Assembly (NCBI GenBank): GCA_023261185.1
Contig: JALRJN010000109.1
Coordinates: forward strand, 1 to 64,000
DNA length: 64,000 bases
Source of the DNA: Porticoccus sp.
GTDB taxonomy: Bacteria > Pseudomonadota > Gammaproteobacteria > Pseudomonadales > Porticoccaceae
Reading direction: 5' to 3'
The notes under the pieces are model-generated. The model had not been told where the DNA came from. It saw only the letters and a program-made list of their open reading frames with translations, and ran no database searches. A program made the position numbers and the translations under genes. Shown here one piece after another: positions 12,547 through 21,985 of the stretch; position 1 is the first letter of the stretch; every line of letters starts with the position of its first letter.

Positions 12547-13248
12547 ATGAGCGAAAAAACCATTCTCGTCGTGGATGACGAACCAGCCATCCGCGACATG
12601 ATCAGCACAGCTCTCGACGTGGCGGGATTCAACTGCATTCAGGCGGAAAACGCCCAGCAGGCTCACGCCATGATCATCGACGAGCAACCAGACCTGGTGT
12701 TACTGGACTGGATGATGCCCGGCACCAGTGGCGTCGAGCTGATTCGTCGCCTGCAACGTGACGAGCTGACCAAAAACGTTCCGGTCATCATGCTCACCGC
12801 CAAGGCCAGTGAGGACAATGTTGTCCAGGGACTGGAAATCGGTGCCGATGACTATATCACCAAGCCTTTCTCTCCCCGCGCTCTGGTAGCCAGGATTAAC
12901 GCGGTTCTGCGCCGCGCTGAACCGGCCCTGCCACAGGAACCGATCCAGGTGGAAAGCTTGCTGTTTGATCCCATCAGCCACCGAGTGACCATCAATGATC
13001 AGACCGTCTCCATGGGGCCGACTGAATTCCGCCTGCTGAGTTTTTTCCTGACCCACCAGGAGCGGGTCTACTCCCGCGACCAAATTCTGGACCACGTCTG
13101 GGGCGGCAATGTGTACATGGATGAGCGCACCGTCGATGTCCATATTCGACGGCTGCGCAAGGCAATAGCCCTTGAAGGCCATGACCGCTTCATACAGACT
13201 GTGCGGGGCGCGGGCTACCGCTTCTCCACACGGGTTGTAGAAGAGTAA
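12547..13248 (+). CDS. phoB: Phosphate regulon response regulator PhoB
   Basis: OmpR-family response regulator activating phosphate-starvation genes. The receiver domain covers about 4-120, with acidic pair DDE, phosphoacceptor Asp54 in LLDWMMPG, Thr in MLTAKAS and Lys in TKPFSPR. The winged-helix DNA-binding domain follows, with the transactivation-loop and recognition region RVYSRDQILDHVWGGNVYMDERTVDVHIRRLR. The start is taken as ATG 12547 (MSEKTILVVDD); the frame is open seven codons earlier. phoR follows after 9 bp and a Pho box lies upstream. Confidence 0.97.
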   Translation: MSEKTILVVDDEPAIRDMISTALDVAGFNCIQAENAQQAHAMIIDEQPDLVLLDWMMPGTSGVELIRRLQRDELTKNVPVIMLTAKASEDNVVQGLEIGADDYITKPFSPRALVARINAVLRRAEPALPQEPIQVESLLFDPISHRVTINDQTVSMGPTEFRLLSFFLTHQERVYSRDQILDHVWGGNVYMDERTVDVHIRRLRKAIALEGHDRFIQTVRGAGYRFSTRVVEE

Positions 13249-13257
13249 GGACTACAC

Positions 13258-14547
13258 TTGCACAGAGGGCTACAGGCAGAAATACGGCGGATTGTCCTGA
13301 TCACGCTGCTGCTGTTATTCATCGGCTTCATGCTGGGCGAAATACTGTTCACCCTGCTGGCCGGTGGCAGCATCTATATGCTCTGGACTTTTTCTCATAT
13401 CGCCCGCCTCTACGACTGGCTGGATCAGGGGGCTAATGGGCTGCCGCCAGATGCCAGTGGTGTCTGGGGTGATATGACGGACTACCTGTACCGTATGCAG
13501 CAGCGCAATGACCGCGCCAAACAGAGCCGCCGCCAGCTTTCCGAACGGGTGCGCAATATCACCTCTGCGTTACCCGACGGCATCATGACACTGACCCCTG
13601 ACCGTGTTCTGGAATGGTGGAATCCCGCGGCAGAGGCCTTACTGGGCCTGGAAAAGGGGGACCGGGGCCAGTCCATAATCAATATTCTTCGCGACCCACG
13701 CTTTGTGGCCTTTATCCAGCACAACGAACTGCCGCCACCTACAGAATTACCCTCCCCGGAAGACCCGAGCAGAACCCTGCTGTTCAGTGCAGCCGAGTTT
13801 GGCGACGGGAATATTATCCTGATGGCGCAGGACATCACCCGACTGCGCAACCTGGAACAGATGCGGCAGGACTTTGTTGCCAATATCTCCCACGAACTGC
13901 GCACCCCGCTGACCGTACTCTCCGGTTATCTGGAAACCCTGCAAGATAACAGTGATCAACTGCCGGGCACCTGGAAAAAAGCCCTCAATCAGATGGACCA
14001 GCAGACCGAACGCCTCAACGCGCTGGCCAACGATCTGGTCATGCTGTCGCAGCTGGAGTCGAACCGAAAACCCCCACCGCGCACTACCGTTGATATTGCC
14101 ACGTTGCTGCAACAGGTCGTGCAGGATGCCCGCATGGTCTGCACCGAAAACCACCATATTTCGATGGAGCTGGTGGAAGAAAAACTGGAGGTCAGAGGTG
14201 AATACAAAGAGCTGTACAGCGCCATTTCCAACCTGGCCATCAATGCCATCAAACATAATCCCGGTGGCGTGGATGTTAGCCTGACCTGCCGCAGCACCGA
14301 AAATGAAGTGATTATTGAGATCTGTGACGATGGCTACGGCATAGATCCCAAACACATTCCGCGGCTTACCGAACGCTTCTACCGCGTCGATAACAGTCGC
14401 GCCTCAAGCACTGGCGGAACCGGCCTCGGTCTGGCCATTGTCAAACATGTTCTCATGCGCCACGGCGGCACCCTGCAGATTCGCAGCATCCTGGGTAAAG
14501 GCAGCTGCTTTTGCTGCCACCTTCCAAAACCGACTGTAGTAGCATAG
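13258..14547 (+). CDS. phoR: Phosphate regulon sensor histidine kinase PhoR
   Basis: Membrane sensor kinase that phosphorylates PhoB when the Pst system reports low phosphate. It is 429 residues long, with two close hydrophobic segments at the N-terminus (about 10-45), a charged linker, a PAS domain (about 95-195; GIMTLTPDRVLEWWNPAAEALLG), HisKA with His212 in NISHELRTPLT, and an HATPase domain with NAIKHNP, DDGYGIDP and GGTGLGLAIVKH. There is no large periplasmic domain, as expected of PhoR. The start is TTG at 13258 preceded by AAGGA. Confidence 0.96.
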   Translation: MHRGLQAEIRRIVLITLLLLFIGFMLGEILFTLLAGGSIYMLWTFSHIARLYDWLDQGANGLPPDASGVWGDMTDYLYRMQQRNDRAKQSRRQLSERVRNITSALPDGIMTLTPDRVLEWWNPAAEALLGLEKGDRGQSIINILRDPRFVAFIQHNELPPPTELPSPEDPSRTLLFSAAEFGDGNIILMAQDITRLRNLEQMRQDFVANISHELRTPLTVLSGYLETLQDNSDQLPGTWKKALNQMDQQTERLNALANDLVMLSQLESNRKPPPRTTVDIATLLQQVVQDARMVCTENHHISMELVEEKLEVRGEYKELYSAISNLAINAIKHNPGGVDVSLTCRSTENEVIIEICDDGYGIDPKHIPRLTERFYRVDNSRASSTGGTGLGLAIVKHVLMRHGGTLQIRSILGKGSCFCCHLPKPTVVA

Positions 14548-14559
14548 TCCCCTGTTGAC

Positions 14560-14588
14560 GATTACCGACCCTATCGGGGTCCGTAATC
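14560..14588 (+). other. Hairpin after phoR
   Basis: GATTAC-C-GACCC pairs with GGGTC-C-GTAATC, an 11-bp stem with one central mismatch and a 5-base loop, 12 bp after the phoR stop. It lacks a clean T run. It may be a weak terminator or an RNA-stabilising structure. It argues for starting the next gene after it. Confidence 0.5.
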
Positions 14589-14620
14589 ACTGTCGGTGCC
14601 ACTCAAGATGGATCAGTTTT

Positions 14621-15766
14621 TTGGATATTCGGGTTCTAAACAGCATTGATGAATGCGATGCCAGTGTTTGGGATGGGCTATACAACAGCTCTTACCCATT
14701 TTTGCAGCATCGTTTTCTCTCGCTTCTGGAACACTCCGGCAGTGCCTCCACCGCCACGGGCTGGCAACCCTGTCACCTGCTCCTTACGGAGAAAAGGCGC
14801 ACCATTGGTGCCCTGCCGATGTACCTGAAACATCACTCCTGGGGAGAATACGTTTTTGACTGGACCTGGGCTGAGGCCTACCAGCGTCAAAACATGGCGT
14901 ATTACCCCAAGCTGCTCAGCGCTGTTCCCTTCACCCCCGCGGTGGGGCCCAGGCTGGCCCTGGCACCCAATATCGAGCTTGCCAGGGTAGCGCCGTTGTT
15001 GCTTTCCGCCATCCACAAGCTGGCCGACGACAAAGATATCAGTAGCTGGCACCTACTGTTTGCGGAGCCCACTCTGATTCAGGCCATGGGGAAGGCCGGC
15101 GCTCTGCTTCGCAGCAATGTGCAATATCTTTGGGAAAATCGGGGTTATCGGCATTTCGATGATTTTCTCGCTGCGTTATCGTCCCGCAAACGCAAAAATA
15201 TCAGCCGCGAACGCCGCGAACTGGCCAATAAAGGGCTGGCTGTCAGGCGCCTGCGCAACGGGGAAATCACCCCCGAATGGTGGGAGTTTTTTTACCAGGT
15301 CTACCACAGCACCTATCACAAACACAGCGGCAACCAGGGCTACCTGACAAAGTCATTTTTTGACCGCCTGGGCGAGGTGATGGATGGCCAGCTGATGATG
15401 GCCGTAGCCGAGCGCGATGACGAAAAGGTGGCCGCAGCACTCTTCTTTTACGACGATGAAAGTCTCTACGGTCGCTACTGGGGTTGTATCCAGGAATATG
15501 ATTTCCTGCATTTTGAACTATGTTATTACCAGGGCATAGAGTTTGCCATTGAGGCTGATCTTGCACATTTTGATGCCGGTGCCCAGGGTGAGCACAAGGT
15601 ACGCCGCGGCTTTGAACCACGGGAAAACTGCTCGGCCCACTGGATTCGCAATGTGGATTTCGCCATAGCGATCAAACGTTTTGTCACCGAAGAACGACAA
15701 TATGTGCTGGACTATATTCAGGACACCCGGCGACAGTTACCATACAAAACCGATAACGGTGGTTAG
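14621..15766 (+). CDS. COG3146 family GNAT-like N-acyltransferase
   Basis: A 381-residue cytoplasmic protein of a family described as FemAB/GNAT-like acyltransferases with no settled substrate. Family features are FLQHRFLSLLEHSGS, the HSWGEYVFDWTWAEAYQR block, YYPKLLSAVPFTPAVGPRL, KRKNISRERRE and GRYWGC. The C-terminal half (about 200-370) has the FemAB-type acyltransferase look. The TTG at 14621 (LDIRVLNSI) matches the expected N-terminus. Starting at the TTG at 14555 would put the hairpin 14560-14588 inside the gene. No signal peptide. The SYLF gene follows after 26 bp. Confidence 0.8.
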   Translation: MDIRVLNSIDECDASVWDGLYNSSYPFLQHRFLSLLEHSGSASTATGWQPCHLLLTEKRRTIGALPMYLKHHSWGEYVFDWTWAEAYQRQNMAYYPKLLSAVPFTPAVGPRLALAPNIELARVAPLLLSAIHKLADDKDISSWHLLFAEPTLIQAMGKAGALLRSNVQYLWENRGYRHFDDFLAALSSRKRKNISRERRELANKGLAVRRLRNGEITPEWWEFFYQVYHSTYHKHSGNQGYLTKSFFDRLGEVMDGQLMMAVAERDDEKVAAALFFYDDESLYGRYWGCIQEYDFLHFELCYYQGIEFAIEADLAHFDAGAQGEHKVRRGFEPRENCSAHWIRNVDFAIAIKRFVTEERQYVLDYIQDTRRQLPYKTDNGG

Positions 15767-15792
15767 ACCCGATTCCGAGGAGGAAGTTAGCC

Positions 15793-16329
15793 GTGAAGAA
15801 GTCCGTTTGGTTATTCATGCTGGGATGCCTGTTTTTCTCTGCATCAGGCCAGGCTGCCACTAAGCTGGAAATCGACCTCTATGTGCAGGAAGCACTGGCC
15901 GAGTTACATAAACAGTCTCCTGCCGCCAGGGAACTGACCTCACAGGCCAGAGGTATCCTGGTTTTTCCCAAGGTCTACAAAGCCGGTTTCTGGGTGGGTG
16001 GTGAGTACGGCGAAGGCGCGCTGCGCATTAGCGGCAATAACGTCAAATATTACAACATTGCCTCTGCCTCCCTGGGCTTTCAACTGGGCGCACAGATCAA
16101 ATCTCAAATCATCCTGTTCATGACGGACAGCGCCCTCAACAAATTCCGCAATAGTGAGGGCTGGGAAGCGGGAGTCGATGGCAGCGTCGCCATCGCCAGC
16201 TTTGGGGCCGGTGGAGAAATTGATACCCAGACGGCACAGCAGCCTATCATTGGTTTCATCTTTTCCAACAAGGGCCTGATGTACAACCTCACCATCGAGG
16301 GCTCCAAAATCACCCCCATTGTTCGCTGA
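15793..16329 (+). CDS. SYLF (YSC84-type) lipid-binding domain exported protein
   Basis: A 178-residue protein with a signal peptide (about 1-21, cleavage likely after GQA) followed by a SYLF domain: ARGILVFPKVYKAGFWVGGEYGEGAL, SASLGFQLGAQ, IILFMTDSALNKF and GVDGSVAIASFGAGG. Bacterial SYLF proteins are periplasmic or outer-membrane associated and thought to bind lipid; a specific role is not known. Start is GTG at 15793, with GAGGAGG nine bases upstream. Confidence 0.85.
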   Translation: MKKSVWLFMLGCLFFSASGQAATKLEIDLYVQEALAELHKQSPAARELTSQARGILVFPKVYKAGFWVGGEYGEGALRISGNNVKYYNIASASLGFQLGAQIKSQIILFMTDSALNKFRNSEGWEAGVDGSVAIASFGAGGEIDTQTAQQPIIGFIFSNKGLMYNLTIEGSKITPIVR

Positions 16330-16332
16330 TCG

Positions 16333-16806
16333 TCAAAGCCAGCGACGCACAGTGCCGCAGTAACTCTGGTAACTGTCGCCAAACTGGCGAGTGAGTATCC
16401 TCTCCTCGGGAATGATCTGTAGCAGTGTTATCGTCGCGACAAACAGCGGTAATCCCGGGGTCGCGTACAAGCTGTCCAGATACAGGTTCCAGGCCAGCAG
16501 CATCACCAGCAGCCCCAGATAAACAGGGTTGCGGGAATACCCGTAAATACCCTGGGTGATCAATCGCACTGTCTTGTGGGGGTAACGTGGATCGATAGTG
16601 GTTTTCGCCAGATACAGTGTGAGCACTGACAGGGCGACCACAGCCACACCCGCCACCAAGACCAGTATCACCAGTAAACTCCAGAACGCGCTATAGGAGG
16701 TATCGGCTCCAAACCCGCGGGCCAGCAGCCACATTAACACCCCGATCAGAAGCCATTGCGCCAGGGGTGGAATTTTCAATCCGAGGTTGTTGAGCGCTTT
16801 TTCCAT
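16333..16806 (-). CDS. Isoprenylcysteine carboxyl methyltransferase-like membrane protein
   Basis: A 157-residue protein with four to five hydrophobic segments. The C-terminal part has the family signature GIYGYSRNPVYLGLLVMLLAWN, then IIPEERILTRQFGDSYQSYCGTVRRWL, where the Glu pair and Arg form the SAM-binding end of the ICMT/phospholipid methyltransferase fold. The substrate in bacteria is unknown. Its start lies inside the 3' end of the DUF938 gene (31-bp overlap), so they are cotranscribed. Confidence 0.8.
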   Translation of the reverse strand: MEKALNNLGLKIPPLAQWLLIGVLMWLLARGFGADTSYSAFWSLLVILVLVAGVAVVALSVLTLYLAKTTIDPRYPHKTVRLITQGIYGYSRNPVYLGLLVMLLAWNLYLDSLYATPGLPLFVATITLLQIIPEERILTRQFGDSYQSYCGTVRRWL

Positions 16807-17396
16807 ATCAGTAACCGGTTGTTGGCAGGCATTGCATTGTCCTCTGCCAGCCTAAACCCGGCGGTCTCTGCCAGTCTGTTAACCGCTTCAAAGTCTCGTA
16901 TGCCCTGGTGGGGCGCCTGCTGTTTCAGCCACTGATCGAAACGTGCGTTGCTGTCACTGGTAAAACGACCCCCGTAGTTGAAGGGGCCATAGATGGCCAG
17001 GGTCGCATCTTCAGGCATGAGTATTTCCAGTTCCGCAAACAGGTTTTCCACCGATGACCAGGCCATGATGTGGCAAGTATTGGCCGTGTACAGCGCATCA
17101 GGCTGATAATCATCGAGCTGCCAGGGGCGCTGGTCTGCATTGACCAGCAATGGCCGTCTGAGGTTATCCGCGGGGAACTCGTCGATCCAGGCGTTGATGC
17201 CTTCGTGATTAACCGCCAGATCTGTGGTTTGCCAAGTTAAGTGGGGCAGACGCGGCGCAAAATACACCGCGTGCTGACCTGTACCACTGCCCAGCTCCAA
17301 CACCTGCTGGCGGTCTGCAAGAGCCCTCTGCAGAATATCCAGAATCGGCTGACGATTGTTTTCGCAGGCCTGGGAAAAAGGTTTTTCAGGATACAT
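16776..17396 (-). CDS. DUF938 class I SAM-dependent methyltransferase-like protein
   Basis: A 206-residue protein of the DUF938 family. SAM motif I is VLELGSGTGQHAVYFA (about 34-49). YTANTCHIMAW and the YGPFNYGGRFTSDSN segments are typical of the family. Substrate unknown. It follows yaaA by 11 bp and overlaps the ICMT-like gene, making a three-gene minus-strand unit. Confidence 0.85.
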   Translation of the reverse strand: MYPEKPFSQACENNRQPILDILQRALADRQQVLELGSGTGQHAVYFAPRLPHLTWQTTDLAVNHEGINAWIDEFPADNLRRPLLVNADQRPWQLDDYQPDALYTANTCHIMAWSSVENLFAELEILMPEDATLAIYGPFNYGGRFTSDSNARFDQWLKQQAPHQGIRDFEAVNRLAETAGFRLAEDNAMPANNRLLIWKKRSTTSD

Positions 17397-17407
17397 GCTT
17401 ATTAAAT

Positions 17408-18181
17408 CTATGTTTCATCGCGAGTGAATACCCACTCACGTGCTGAGGACATCGCAGGCTGGTAGGCATAACCCGCCGCATCAAATTCCTTGAGGCGTTC
17501 AACATCGTCAATGTGATTTTCGATGATGTAACGACTCATCAGCCCCCGAGCCTTCTTTGCATAAAAGCTGATGATTTTGTATTTACCACCCTTCCAGTCC
17601 TTGAAGACGGGGGTGATGACGTCCCCATGGAGTTCTTTCGGTATCACCGATTTGAAATACTCGTTGGATGCCAGGTTGACCAGTACCGGCGTGCTCATAG
17701 TATCCAGTTCAGCATTCAGCCCTTCCGTAATTTTGTTCCCCCAGAAACCGTAGAGATCCTTGCCCCGCTGATTGGCAAGCCGTGTGCCCATTTCCAGACG
17801 ATAGGGTTGCATCAAGTCCAGCGGGCGTAGCAGGCCATAAAGACCGGATAGAATGCGCAGGTGGTCTTGCGCCCATAACAGGTCTGCTTCTGAAAGGGTT
17901 TCGGCTTCCAGCCCGGTGTAGACATCACCCTTGAAAGCCAACACGGCGGGACGCGCATTATCGGGAGTAAACGCCTTCTGCCAGTCCTGAAAGCGGCCAT
18001 AATTGAGCGCACCCAGCTTGTCACTGATCCCCATCAGGGCAGACACTTGCGGTGGTGATAACTGCCGCAGCTCCTCGATCAATACTGCGGAATCATCCAG
18101 GTAGTCGGGCTGACTGTACTGGGCAGTATTCAGCGGCGATTCATAATCGAGGGTCTTTGCAGGGGAAATTACTGTCAACAT
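17408..18181 (-). CDS. yaaA: Peroxide stress protein YaaA (UPF0246)
   Basis: A 257-residue protein matching YaaA along its length: [61 protein letters not shown] and the C-terminal [18 protein letters not shown]. In E. coli YaaA limits free iron during hydrogen peroxide stress and can bind DNA. First gene of a short minus-strand unit with the DUF938 and ICMT-like genes. Confidence 0.95.
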   Translation of the reverse strand: MLTVISPAKTLDYESPLNTAQYSQPDYLDDSAVLIEELRQLSPPQVSALMGISDKLGALNYGRFQDWQKAFTPDNARPAVLAFKGDVYTGLEAETLSEADLLWAQDHLRILSGLYGLLRPLDLMQPYRLEMGTRLANQRGKDLYGFWGNKITEGLNAELDTMSTPVLVNLASNEYFKSVIPKELHGDVITPVFKDWKGGKYKIISFYAKKARGLMSRYIIENHIDDVERLKEFDAAGYAYQPAMSSAREWVFTRDET

Positions 18182-18263
18182 ACGTTGTCCAACCGGGTAG
18201 TCATTTACACATCAAGGTAGTTCATTATACTCATTTCACCACTGCCGCTTGCCAGGAGTAAAC

Positions 18264-19823
18264 ATGCGCCGGTTTCACCGAATTTCATTTCCCCTTCTCG
18301 CACTGCTACTGACCCTCACGGGCTGCTCGGTGAACCCGGTCACGGGCCAGAGTGAATTTTCCCTAGTATCTCCCGAGCAGGAAGTGGCGATCGGCGCCAA
18401 CAACTATGCGCCTTCCCAGCAATCCCAGGGTGGCAGGTACTATCTTGATCCGGACCTACAGGTCTATGTCAGCTCGGTAGGCCGGAAACTGGCCGCTGTC
18501 AGTGATCGTCCCAATCTGCCCTATGAATTTGTTGTACTGAACAATTCGGTGCCCAATGCCTGGGCACTGCCGGGAGGCAAAATCGCTGTCAACCGTGGCC
18601 TGCTCACCTACCTCGAAGACGAATCGCAACTTGCCGCCGTGCTCGCCCATGAAATTGTTCACGCCGCGGCCCGCCATGGGGCTTCTCAAATGACTCGCGG
18701 CACCTTGCTGAATATTGGAGCGGCCGCTGTGGGCATTGCCGGCGCCAATTACGGCCTCGGTCAGGCCGGTGCCCAGGTGGCACAACTGGGGGCCGCTGCC
18801 TGGATGGCCCGTTACGGCCGAGAAGACGAACTTGAATCTGACCGCTACGGTATGGACTACATGGTCAAAGCTGGCTATGACCCCTATGGCGCCGTGAAGC
18901 TACAGGAGACGTTTGTGAAGCTCAGTGAGGGCCGCCAGCAGGATTTCATCAGCGGCCTGTTCGCCAGTCACCCGCCTTCTCAGGAACGCGTCAATGCCAA
19001 TCAGGCCAAGGCTGCGACTCTCCCCAAAGGCGTAACCAACCGCGATATTTACCAACGAAAAATCTCCCGGCTGAAACGTGACGAACCGGCCTACAAAGCT
19101 CAGGATGAGGCCATCAAGGCGCTCAACAACAAAGATGCTAAAGGTGCGCTGGCCGCACTAGACAAGGCGATCGCCATACAACCCGGTGATGGCTATTTCT
19201 GGGAGCTTCGCGGCCACGCTTGGGAGATGCTGGATAATGCTGCCAACGCCGAGAAAGCCTTCACCGCCGCCATTGGTAAAAACCCTGACTATTTCAGCCA
19301 TTACCTGGCCCGCGGCATGCTGCGCTATGAAGAGGCGAATAAAACAGGGGCACGGTCTGACCTCGAAAAAAGCTACAACATTCTGCCCACTCCCTATGCT
19401 AGTTACTATCTGGGGGAAATTGCCCTGGACAGCGGCGATCAACAGAACGCCATTCGCTATTTTCAGACCGCCGCTTCAGGCAGTGGCGAGATTGCCAAAA
19501 AATCTCAGGAGCGGCTAGCGGTACTGGAGTTGGAAACAGCGCCCCACAAATATATTCCCAGCAAGTTGGTACTGGGTGACGACGGCTATCTGATTATCGT
19601 CATTAAGAACAACAGCCCGGTGACGGTGACGAATGTAGAGCTGCAACTGACGAAAATGCTCAATTCATTTATCGCCGATAGCACTTCCAGCATCAATGGC
19701 CCAAGCAAGCTGGCCCCCGGCCAACAAGTCAGTCTGCAAACCCGTATCGGCCCCTTTAAGGAAAGCGCCGAAGCCAGCGCTTACCGTATCAAAGTGTCCA
19801 GGGTACAGATCGCCGCGCAGTAA
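18264..19823 (+). CDS. M48 family metalloprotease lipoprotein with TPR region
   Basis: A 519-residue BepA-like periplasmic zinc protease. Residues 1-20 are a lipoprotein signal with lipobox LTGC. The M48 domain holds the zinc site H129EIVH133 and the downstream ELESDRYG motif near 189-196, in a region preceded by NSVPNAWALPGGKIAVNRGLL. A tetratricopeptide-like helical region follows (about 270-430), then a beta-rich C-terminal end. E. coli BepA acts in outer-membrane protein quality control; a similar role is inferred. An AGGAG seven bases before ATG 18264 decides the start over the TTG at 18249. Confidence 0.92.
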   Translation: MRRFHRISFPLLALLLTLTGCSVNPVTGQSEFSLVSPEQEVAIGANNYAPSQQSQGGRYYLDPDLQVYVSSVGRKLAAVSDRPNLPYEFVVLNNSVPNAWALPGGKIAVNRGLLTYLEDESQLAAVLAHEIVHAAARHGASQMTRGTLLNIGAAAVGIAGANYGLGQAGAQVAQLGAAAWMARYGREDELESDRYGMDYMVKAGYDPYGAVKLQETFVKLSEGRQQDFISGLFASHPPSQERVNANQAKAATLPKGVTNRDIYQRKISRLKRDEPAYKAQDEAIKALNNKDAKGALAALDKAIAIQPGDGYFWELRGHAWEMLDNAANAEKAFTAAIGKNPDYFSHYLARGMLRYEEANKTGARSDLEKSYNILPTPYASYYLGEIALDSGDQQNAIRYFQTAASGSGEIAKKSQERLAVLELETAPHKYIPSKLVLGDDGYLIIVIKNNSPVTVTNVELQLTKMLNSFIADSTSSINGPSKLAPGQQVSLQTRIGPFKESAEASAYRIKVSRVQIAAQ

Positions 19824-19826
19824 CTC

Positions 19827-20690
19827 TCACGTATCCGAAAGCCGCTCCGCCAGAAATCGGCTACAGGCCAGCACCCGGGCATTGCTCCGCAAATCCGGGT
19901 GCGTCAGTAGCCAGAGCGGCGATTCAAATTGCCGTTCAAACTGACCGATAGGCTGAAGACCGGGTGCGACATCTTCTGGCAAAAAAGCCAGCCCCAAACC
20001 CGCACGGGCCAACTCGGCCATACCGATCAGGGTATTGGCGCGGGCAGCCACGGCGAAATGATGAATATTTTTCTCCAGCCATTGCATGGGGGCGAGTCGC
20101 AACAATGAGCGGTCCGGCCCAATCACCTGCTGTCCGGCAAAGTCTTCAAGGGTTAAACACTGGTCAGATGTGGAATGTTTCCCCACAACGCCATAGAGGT
20201 ACCACGGCACGACCTTCAATTTTCTACCGACCAGATGTTCCGGTGGTCGGGCGGTGGCACGCAGGGCGATATCCGCCTCCATACGGGACAGGTTGAGATC
20301 GTCGCTACTGGCCAGCAACTCCACCTCAATACCGGGATACAGTTGTCTGAATTCCGCGAGTAACGGAGGCAGGTCGTAGTAGGCAAACCCATCCGGACAG
20401 GTAATGCGAACCGTCCCGGACAGTTCCTGATCTCCACCGAGTATCAGGCGATCAATTTCTTCAATGGCTTCGGCCACCTGCTCCGACCGCACCATCAACG
20501 CTTCCCCGGCACCGGTCAGGTGATAACGGGCGTCACGGCGTTCGAATAATCTGACCCCCAGCTTTTCCTCCAGCCCGCGGATACGGCGAAACACTGTGGA
20601 ATGATTCACCCCCAGTTGTTTGCGCGCCCCATTGAGGCTGCCGCACTCGGCCACCGCCCGGAAATACCGCAGGTCGTCCCAGCTCTCCAC
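19827..20690 (-). CDS. LysR-family transcriptional regulator
   Basis: A 287-residue LysR-type regulator: N-terminal winged helix-turn-helix (about 5-65; DLRYFRAVAECGSLNGARKQLGVNHSTVFRRI, a short GGSD-type variant common in the PA0477/YafC-like group) and a C-terminal effector domain. AGGAGG six bases before GTG 20690 decides the start. It is divergent from the DoxX-pirin-nitroreductase genes, so it most likely controls them. A palindrome with LysR-box geometry lies 21 bp upstream of its start. Confidence 0.93.
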   Translation of the reverse strand: MESWDDLRYFRAVAECGSLNGARKQLGVNHSTVFRRIRGLEEKLGVRLFERRDARYHLTGAGEALMVRSEQVAEAIEEIDRLILGGDQELSGTVRITCPDGFAYYDLPPLLAEFRQLYPGIEVELLASSDDLNLSRMEADIALRATARPPEHLVGRKLKVVPWYLYGVVGKHSTSDQCLTLEDFAGQQVIGPDRSLLRLAPMQWLEKNIHHFAVAARANTLIGMAELARAGLGLAFLPEDVAPGLQPIGQFERQFESPLWLLTHPDLRSNARVLACSRFLAERLSDT

Positions 20691-20710
20691 ACACACCCTC
20701 CTCCACAGTT

Positions 20711-20728
20711 GTTTGCAAATATGCAAAC
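20711..20728. promoter_or_regulatory. Probable LysR operator
   Basis: The 18-bp sequence GTTTGCAAATATGCAAAC is a perfect inverted repeat of GTTTGCA around AATA and contains the T-N11-A pattern of LysR sites. It lies between the LysR gene and the divergent DoxX gene, where autoregulation and target control would meet. Confidence 0.7.
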
Positions 20729-20826
20729 GTGGTTTGGAAACAATGCGGATTCTATCTCATTAATGCAATACCCATACTTCACTCAAATCTATCAATCAAT
20801 CAATCACATCGACAGAGGACGAAACG

Positions 20827-21231
20827 ATGAACACACCGACAAACTATGGAACGACGCTACTGCGTATTAGCCTGGGCGTGATCTATATCGCCCACAGCCT
20901 GTACCTGAAACTGGTGATTTTTACCCTCCCTGGCACCGCCGCCTTCTTCGAAAGCCTCGGCTTGCCAGCTTTCCTGGCCTACGCAACCTTTGCTGCAGAA
21001 GCCATTGGCGGTGTCGCCTTAGTGCTTGGCTACCAAGCTCGCTGGGCTGCACTGGCGCTGTTACCGATAGCTCTGGGTGCTACCTGGGCCCATAGCGGCG
21101 CCGGTTGGGTCTTCAGCAATGCCGGAGGTGGCTGGGAATACCCCCTGTTTCTCGCCATTGCGACGGCGGTCATTGCTCTGCAGGGAAACGGCAGCCTGGC
21201 ATTACAACAGGAAAAAGTTGTCTTAGAGTAA
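20827..21231 (+). CDS. DoxX family membrane protein
   Basis: A 134-residue integral membrane protein with four hydrophobic helices and the DoxX pattern (LLRISLGVIYIAHSLYLK, GLPAFLAYATFAAEAIGGVALVLG, GWEYPLFLAIATAVIALQG). DoxX-like proteins often sit with redox or electrophile-response genes. Here it leads a three-gene unit with a pirin and a nitroreductase under a divergent LysR regulator. Its exact role is unknown. Confidence 0.88.
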   Translation: MNTPTNYGTTLLRISLGVIYIAHSLYLKLVIFTLPGTAAFFESLGLPAFLAYATFAAEAIGGVALVLGYQARWAALALLPIALGATWAHSGAGWVFSNAGGGWEYPLFLAIATAVIALQGNGSLALQQEKVVLE

Positions 21232-21259
21232 AGGGACTATCTTCGATAGGGGGTGTGCT

Positions 21260-21985
21260 ATGGATAAATTTTTCAAAGCCAAAGAGCGTGGCAGTACCCA
21301 ACTGCCCTGGCTCAGCAGCTACCACAGCTTCTCCTTCAACCACTATTACGACCCGGCGCACATGGGTTTTGGGCCGCTGCGGGTACTCAACGAGGACCAT
21401 GTCGCACCCGGCGGTAAATTTGACACCCACGGCCATCAGAGTGCGCAAATTATCAGCCTGGTGACCTACGGCACCATGTACCACGAGGACAGCAGCGGCC
21501 ATACCTCTCTACTGCAACCTGGCGACTATCAGCTGATGAATGCTGGTAGCGGTATTACCCACAGTGAGGCCAACGCAAAAGGCAATGAGCCGATGGGATT
21601 TATCCAGTTGTGGGTGCTGCCCAGACACCATGGTGGACTGCCCAACTACCAGTACAAACGCTTTGAAGAAAGCGCTCCCCTGCAACTGGTCGCCAGTGGT
21701 GCACCCGATGCCCAGGCCTTCTTGCTGGATCAGGATATCCATATCTGGCAATTGCGCCTCGCCAACGGCGGTGAGCTGTTACACCCGCTACAAACGGGCT
21801 GGATACGCCGCCTCCAACTTATCGAAGGGTCACTGACCATTGACCATCAAACACTAGGTCCCGGCGATGGAATGATTCCCGCGCCGGGAAACGCCACTGA
21901 ATACCTAGCCGGGCAAGATAGTCTGGCCCTGGTCTTCGACGTACCCCAACATCTTTACCAAGGACATATTGATGAAACCCATTGA
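21260..21985 (+). CDS. Pirin family protein
   Basis: A 241-residue bicupin. The N-terminal cupin has the metal-binding cluster HGHQSAQIISLVTYG plus an upstream FDTH and a later ITHSE, giving the three His and one Glu of pirins. LQPGDYQLMNAGSGITHSE is the family signature, and the C-terminal cupin is degenerate as usual. Some pirins (YhhW) cleave quercetin; others act in regulation, so the substrate is not settled. Its 3' end overlaps the next gene by 14 bp. Confidence 0.93.
   Translation: MDKFFKAKERGSTQLPWLSSYHSFSFNHYYDPAHMGFGPLRVLNEDHVAPGGKFDTHGHQSAQIISLVTYGTMYHEDSSGHTSLLQPGDYQLMNAGSGITHSEANAKGNEPMGFIQLWVLPRHHGGLPNYQYKRFEESAPLQLVASGAPDAQAFLLDQDIHIWQLRLANGGELLHPLQTGWIRRLQLIEGSLTIDHQTLGPGDGMIPAPGNATEYLAGQDSLALVFDVPQHLYQGHIDETH

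Noticed and set aside
13747..14355. 202-codon minus-strand frame inside phoR
   Set aside because: Shadow of the kinase gene with no ribosome site or family motif.
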